A DNA stretch of 64,000 nt, taken from NCBI GenBank assembly GCA_019358945.1, contig JAHHIE010000014.1, forward strand, positions 57,421-121,420, given 5' to 3'. Below the pieces are notes generated by a model, which worked only from the letters and a program-made list of their open reading frames with translations, was not told where the DNA came from and ran no database searches. This stretch comes from Stenomitos rutilans HA7619-LM2 (GTDB taxonomy: Bacteria > Cyanobacteriota > Cyanobacteriia > Leptolyngbyales > Leptolyngbyaceae). Positions 60,115 to 64,000 of the stretch are shown in pieces; the first letter of the stretch is position 1; every line of letters begins with the position of its first letter. The translations under genes and the position numbers were made by a program.

Positions 60115-60168
60115 AGCACGTTTAGCCATACAATGAGAGCCGGAACAAGAAGAGCAGAATCCCTTTCG

Positions 60169-60468
60169 ATGCACGTCATCAGCTATAAGCGCCTACGTGA
60201 GTTTGGTCAAAAGCATTCTGATTGTCGTGATGTTTTAGATGACTGGTTTAAGATTGCACTGAGGGCAAGTTGGTCTAACCTAATTGACGTTCAAGCAGTG
60301 TTTCCGCAGGCTGAAGCCGTTGGTAACTTTACAGTCTTCAACATTAAGGGCAATCGTTATCGCTTAGTCGTAAGCATTGATTATGAAGCGCAGTTAATTT
60401 ATATCAAGTACGTCCTAACTCATGCGGAGTATGACAAGGAGCAGTGGAAAAATGACCCTTACTTTTAA
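60169..60468 (+). CDS. higB: HigB family type II toxin
   Basis: From ATG 60169 a 99-residue RelE-fold mRNA interferase, MHVISYKRLREFGQKHSDCRD. Next come LIDVQAVFPQAEAVGNFTVFNI and KGNRYRLVVSIDYEAQLIYIKYVLTHAEYDKEQW, the HigB_toxin (PF09907-type) signature. It ends 17 bases inside the downstream higA-like gene, giving toxin-first order as in other HigBA pairs. An upstream Met at 60133 has no family support. Confidence 0.85.
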   Translation: MHVISYKRLREFGQKHSDCRDVLDDWFKIALRASWSNLIDVQAVFPQAEAVGNFTVFNIKGNRYRLVVSIDYEAQLIYIKYVLTHAEYDKEQWKNDPYF

Positions 60469-60853
60469 CTCCAACCGATACGGTGAGCTTTTGTCCCAGT
60501 ATCAGCCGAAATTGATTCGGACTGAAGCCGAAAATGAAGAAGCACTGGCGATCGTAGAAACCTTGATGCAGCGTCCGCAGCGTAGCCCAGAAGAGAATGA
60601 ACTCTTTGCCTTGCTTATCACACTGATTGAAAAGTTCGAGCAAGAGCATTATTTGCCAGGTGCAGTCTCAACACCACGTTCGCGGTTACTGTTCTTGATG
60701 GAGCAACGTCAGCTTCAGCAGGCAGATTTAATGGAGTTACTCGGTTCTGAAGACGCGATCGCAGCTATCTTCAATGGCGATCGTGAAATAAGCACCTTTC
60801 AAGCTAAGGCATTAGGAGCCTTTTTCCACGTTGAGCCAGGGTTGTTTATTTAA
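60452..60853 (+). CDS. higA: HigA-like HTH antitoxin
   Basis: From ATG 60452 a 133-residue protein. The N-terminal half (SNRYGELLSQYQPKLIRTEAE, then EEALAIVETLMQR) is typical of cyanobacterial HigA-like antitoxins. The C-terminal HTH-Xre-like domain has LLFLMEQRQLQQADLMELLGS, then AIAAIFNGDREISTFQAKALG. It overlaps higB by 17 bases. It should neutralise HigB and repress the operon. Confidence 0.82.
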   Translation: MTLTFNSNRYGELLSQYQPKLIRTEAENEEALAIVETLMQRPQRSPEENELFALLITLIEKFEQEHYLPGAVSTPRSRLLFLMEQRQLQQADLMELLGSEDAIAAIFNGDREISTFQAKALGAFFHVEPGLFI

Positions 60854-60987
60854 GTACGATCGCCCCTCTTCTCCATCACGCACTCTCATAATCTGAACGA
60901 GCGATAACATCAACAGAACATCGTTCCAGGTCAGCAGAATGAAGAGTGAGTAGCGATCGCTTCCCCATCACCCCTTAAAATCAGGGA

Positions 60988-63810
60988 ATGAAAAAATCGC
61001 GATCGCCCGTTGAAATTCCCGCTTGCGCCTGGAGCCGTCTGATCGGCTTAGGCTGGGAAAAGCCCTATACCGTCCGTTATGTCAGTAATCTCGATGATGG
61101 TCCCTGGCACGGGATGCCGCTGGGCGGGTTTGGTGCAGGGTGCATCGGGCGATCGCACCGGGGCGACTTCAACCTCTGGCACATCGACGGTGGTGAACAT
61201 ATCTTCAAACCAATGCCCGCCTGTCAGTTCAGTGTGTTTGAGCAGGTGGGCGAAGAGGCTCAGGCGTTTGCACTATGCACAGAACCGCCAGAGGATGGAA
61301 CGTTAGGGGCTTGGCAATGGTATCCGGCGAGTCAGGAGACTGAGGAAGGGGCAACCACAGAGACGCAGAGACGCGGAGAAAGGGAAACTCAGCACCCCAC
61401 ACCCCATACCCCACACCCCATACCCCACACGGGCACTTACCACGCTCTTTACCCACGCAGTTGGTTTGTTTACGAAAACGTCTTTCAGGCAGACCTAACG
61501 TGTGAGCAGTTTTCGCCGATCTGGGCGCACAACTATCAGGAAAGCAGCTACCCCGTTGCGGTCTTTCGCTGGACGGCGCATAATCCCACCGACAAGCCCA
61601 TCACGCTCAGCATCATGCTGACCTGGCAGAACATGGTGGGCTGGTTCACCAATGCGCTGAAGTCACCAGAGGTGCAGTTGCGCGATGATGGTAGCCCGTT
61701 TTACAACTATCAGCCTCGTTTGGGAGAAAGCGTCGGGAACTTTAATCGCTTGATGGGCGATGAGCAGCGGCTGGGGGTGGTGATGGGAAAGGAGGCAGGG
61801 GAGGCAACCCAAACGATTTCGACATCCCATACCCCACACCCCACACCCCACACCCCACACCCCAACGAAGGCGACGGTCAATGGTCGATCGCCACCTACC
61901 TTAATCTCAATCTTTACGAGGTCTCTTACCACACGCGCTGGAATCCTGCTGGAAATGGTGCTGATTTGTGGAATACCTTTGCTCATGATGGGTCGCTGGC
62001 AGATTTGGATGATGATACGCCTGCCGTGGAGGGGGAGCAGCTTGGTGCGGCGATCGCCGTTCGTTTCACCCTACAACCAGGGCAAACACGCCATCTTCCC
62101 TTTGTGTTGACGTGGGATATGCCCGTGACGGAGTTTGCTCAGGGCATTGAGTATTTTCGGCGCTACACGGACTTTTTTGGGCGAAATGGGCAGAATGCCT
62201 GGTCGATCGCTCGTACCACACTTAAGCATCACCAAACCTGGCGCGAGAAAATTCAAGAGTGGCAGCAGCCAATTTTAGAACGAAAAGATTTACCTGACTG
62301 GTTCAAGCTAGCGTTGTTCAATGAACTGTATAACCTGACCGATGGGGGAACGTTGTGGAGTGCCGCAGACGAACGCGATCCAGTCGGTCAATTTGCCGTG
62401 CTGGAATGTATCGACTACCGCTGGTACGAAAGTCTGGATGTGCGGCTTTACGGATCTTTTGCGCTGTTGATGCTGTTTCCCAAGCTCGAAAAAGCGGTGA
62501 TGCGTGCGTTTGCGAGAGCCATTCCTGCCAGCGACGATCGCACGCGGGTCATTGGCTACTATACGACGATCGGCGCTGAAAGTCCGTTAGCCGTCCGCAA
62601 AGTCGCAGGTGCCACCCCACACGATCTCGGCGCACCAAACGAACACGTCTGGGAGAAGACCAACTACACCAGCTATCAAGACTGCAACCTCTGGAAAGAC
62701 CTGCCCAGCGATTTTGTCCTGCAAGTCTACCGGGATTACTTGCTCACAGGCGCAACCGATGTGGAGTTTCTCGCCGAATGTTGGGAGGCGATCGTCCAAA
62801 CCCTTACCTACCTTAAAACCTTTGACCTGGATGGCGATAGCATTCCCGAAAACTCAAGCGCACCTGACCAAACCTTTGATGATTGGAAGCTTCAGGGCGT
62901 AAGTGCGTACTGTGGAGGATTGTGGATTGCGGCACTGGAAGCGGCGATCGCGATCGGGCGCGTCTTGGAGGAGGCAGAAGGCAGAAGCCAAGAGGCAGAA
63001 GGGCGGAGGAAGCAAGGGGAGGAGGGGGAGCAAGGGGATGTTAATCTTTCATCCTTTATCCTTTATCCTTCATCCTTTATCCTTCAATGCCAATCCTGGC
63101 TCGATCAATCCCGCTCTGTCTATCAAGAAAAACTCTGGAACGGGCAGTATTACCGCATTGACAGCAACAGTGGCTCGGATGTGGTGATGGCAGACCAACT
63201 GTGCGGTCAGTTCTATGCGCGGTTATTGGGGTTGCCGGATGTGGTGCCGAATGACTGTGCAAGGACGGCTTTGCAAACGGTCTATGATGCTTGTTTTGTG
63301 AAGTTCAATGAGTATCTGGCATCGGGTGCGCTCAGTGCTCAGACGTTTACTTCGGTGCAGGAAGCGAGAGCGGCTGAGGAAGGGGCAACCGCAGAGGCGC
63401 AGAGGCGCAGAGAGATAGAGAAGACTGAGTTAAATGATTCAATTCAAAACTCAAAATTCATAACTCATAACTCCCTCCCCCCTCCCCACCCGATCGGTGC
63501 TGCTAACGGTGTTCGTCCCAACGGTGCTCCTGAAAACCCAAACGCGACGCATCCTCTGGAGGTGTGGACGGGCATCAACTTTGGGCTGGCGGCGTTTCTC
63601 GCGCAGATGGGGATGACGGAGGAAGCGATGCAAATTACAGAGGCGGTGGTGCTGCAGATTTATGACAATGGGCTGCAATTCCGCACACCAGAGGCGATTA
63701 CGGCGAGTGGGACGTTTCGCGCCTGCCATTACCTGCGTGCAACGGCAATTTGGGCGATTTATAGAGAACTGGCGATCGCAAACCCATTTGTGATCTCTGC
63801 AAATAGCTAA
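60988..63810 (+). CDS. GH116 (GBA2-like) glycosidase with low-complexity inserts
   Basis: A 940-residue glycoside hydrolase family 116 enzyme. The N-terminal part has PLGGFGAGCIGRSHRGDFNLW, the (alpha/alpha)6 catalytic domain contains FNELYNLTDGGTLW (Glu446, the expected nucleophile), and later come WKDLPSDFVLQVYRD and DQTFDDW with AYCGGLWIAALEAA. Family activity is retaining beta-glucosidase/glucosylceramidase type. Four in-frame inserts, residues about 117-148, 269-295, 660-700 and 796-848, consist of low-complexity text such as HPTPHTPHPIPH and LSSFILYPSSFI. These are encoded by the same short tandem repeats that fill the spacers. Each insert is a multiple of three and lies between conserved segments. 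Confidence 0.85.
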   Translation: MKKSRSPVEIPACAWSRLIGLGWEKPYTVRYVSNLDDGPWHGMPLGGFGAGCIGRSHRGDFNLWHIDGGEHIFKPMPACQFSVFEQVGEEAQAFALCTEPPEDGTLGAWQWYPASQETEEGATTETQRRGERETQHPTPHTPHPIPHTGTYHALYPRSWFVYENVFQADLTCEQFSPIWAHNYQESSYPVAVFRWTAHNPTDKPITLSIMLTWQNMVGWFTNALKSPEVQLRDDGSPFYNYQPRLGESVGNFNRLMGDEQRLGVVMGKEAGEATQTISTSHTPHPTPHTPHPNEGDGQWSIATYLNLNLYEVSYHTRWNPAGNGADLWNTFAHDGSLADLDDDTPAVEGEQLGAAIAVRFTLQPGQTRHLPFVLTWDMPVTEFAQGIEYFRRYTDFFGRNGQNAWSIARTTLKHHQTWREKIQEWQQPILERKDLPDWFKLALFNELYNLTDGGTLWSAADERDPVGQFAVLECIDYRWYESLDVRLYGSFALLMLFPKLEKAVMRAFARAIPASDDRTRVIGYYTTIGAESPLAVRKVAGATPHDLGAPNEHVWEKTNYTSYQDCNLWKDLPSDFVLQVYRDYLLTGATDVEFLAECWEAIVQTLTYLKTFDLDGDSIPENSSAPDQTFDDWKLQGVSAYCGGLWIAALEAAIAIGRVLEEAEGRSQEAEGRRKQGEEGEQGDVNLSSFILYPSSFILQCQSWLDQSRSVYQEKLWNGQYYRIDSNSGSDVVMADQLCGQFYARLLGLPDVVPNDCARTALQTVYDACFVKFNEYLASGALSAQTFTSVQEARAAEEGATAEAQRRREIEKTELNDSIQNSKFITHNSLPPPHPIGAANGVRPNGAPENPNATHPLEVWTGINFGLAAFLAQMGMTEEAMQITEAVVLQIYDNGLQFRTPEAITASGTFRACHYLRATAIWAIYRELAIANPFVISANS

Positions 63811-63897
63811 GCTGTTCTGAATCTGCGAACGTAGTTAAATTGAACGGACTTAAATTCGATGCACTAAAAGCTGAGGCTCAATAGGTAATTCAGGGAG

Positions 63898-64000
63898 TTA
63901 AGGGAGAAGAGTGTCCAATAAAGCACTGAGCAAGGCTTTGCCTCGTTTTTTGGTATTGTGGACAAACTCAAAGAAAGCTAAATATAGCGGCAACTTTTCC
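63898..64000 (-). CDS. C-terminal end of an unidentified gene, cut by window edge
   Basis: The reverse frame entering at 63999 reads EKLPLYLAFFEFVHNTKKRG followed by KALLSALLDTLLP and a TAA at 63898-63900, 33 residues. The composition looks coding. It could be the end of a transposase or other protein, but the piece is too short to say. Confidence 0.4.
   Translation of the reverse strand, partial: EKLPLYLAFFEFVHNTKKRGKALLSALLDTLLP

Overview
The window looks like a chromosomal segment of a cyanobacterium, probably filamentous. The octamer GCGATCGC (HIP1) is scattered through genes and spacers. The gene set is typically cyanobacterial: a phytochrome-like GAF kinase, a LabA-like NYN protein, a 7TM-HD phosphohydrolase, a deoxyhypusine-synthase-like protein, a DNA photolyase beside folK, many small toxin-antitoxin (TA) modules, and spacers full of short tandem repeats. 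No rRNA, tRNA or CRISPR array was recognised.

Layout. 0-3.7 kb: a partial peptidase E (reverse, left edge), a DUF433/DUF5615 TA pair flanked by direct repeats, a Uma2-type protein, a methyltransferase and a DUF4334 protein. 3.9-7.9 kb: two tandem paralogous repeat proteins, each with five WRN..GENAIWLM repeats followed by seven FG-GAP-like repeats. 8.3-12.7 kb: polyphosphate kinase with a small upstream gene, a DUF6888/DUF6887-like pair, a hicB broken by two in-frame stops, a HAD phosphatase and a Crp/Fnr regulator. 13-17.7 kb: cysK, two tiny membrane paralogs, folK, a NUDIX hydrolase, photolyase and a Lin0512 protein. 17.8-26 kb: a receiver-only regulator, a GAF-GAF histidine kinase with a bilin-type Cys-His, a peptidoglycan-binding protein, a degenerate DraG-like protein and a PgpH-like HD protein.

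26-30.7 kb is a reverse-strand accessory block: an orphan sugar ABC permease, a methyltransferase, a PIN TA pair, a HicB-HicA-HicB array running into a broken DUF6887-like relic, and an AT-rich large PIN protein without HIP1 sites. 30.9-46.5 kb is mostly housekeeping: leuA, labA-like, an XPB-like helicase, a Gfo/Idh oxidoreductase, galE, a CHASE2-GGDEF-EAL protein, a secreted protein, an SbcC-like ATPase and cobO. 47.5-56.8 kb: DHS-like protein, YqiA-like esterase, an ECF sigma/anti-sigma/Spy-like cluster, an SDR and two large polytopic membrane proteins. 57-61 kb: a 21-bp tandem repeat array, MITE-like elements, a NACHT NTPase, an orphan antitoxin and higBA. The window ends with a GH116 glycosidase interrupted by four in-frame low-complexity inserts, and the C-terminus of an unidentified reverse-strand gene.

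Two small inverted-repeat element families (about 101 bp and 112 bp) share the end AGGACTTACGCA and occur at five places, two of them side by side at 53.0-53.2 kb. The best candidate for something undescribed is the recurring DUF6887-like/HicB association: one intact module near 11 kb and one decayed module near 28.5 kb. The NACHT locus is the best candidate for anti-phage defence. All functional statements come from reading motifs; no database search was run.
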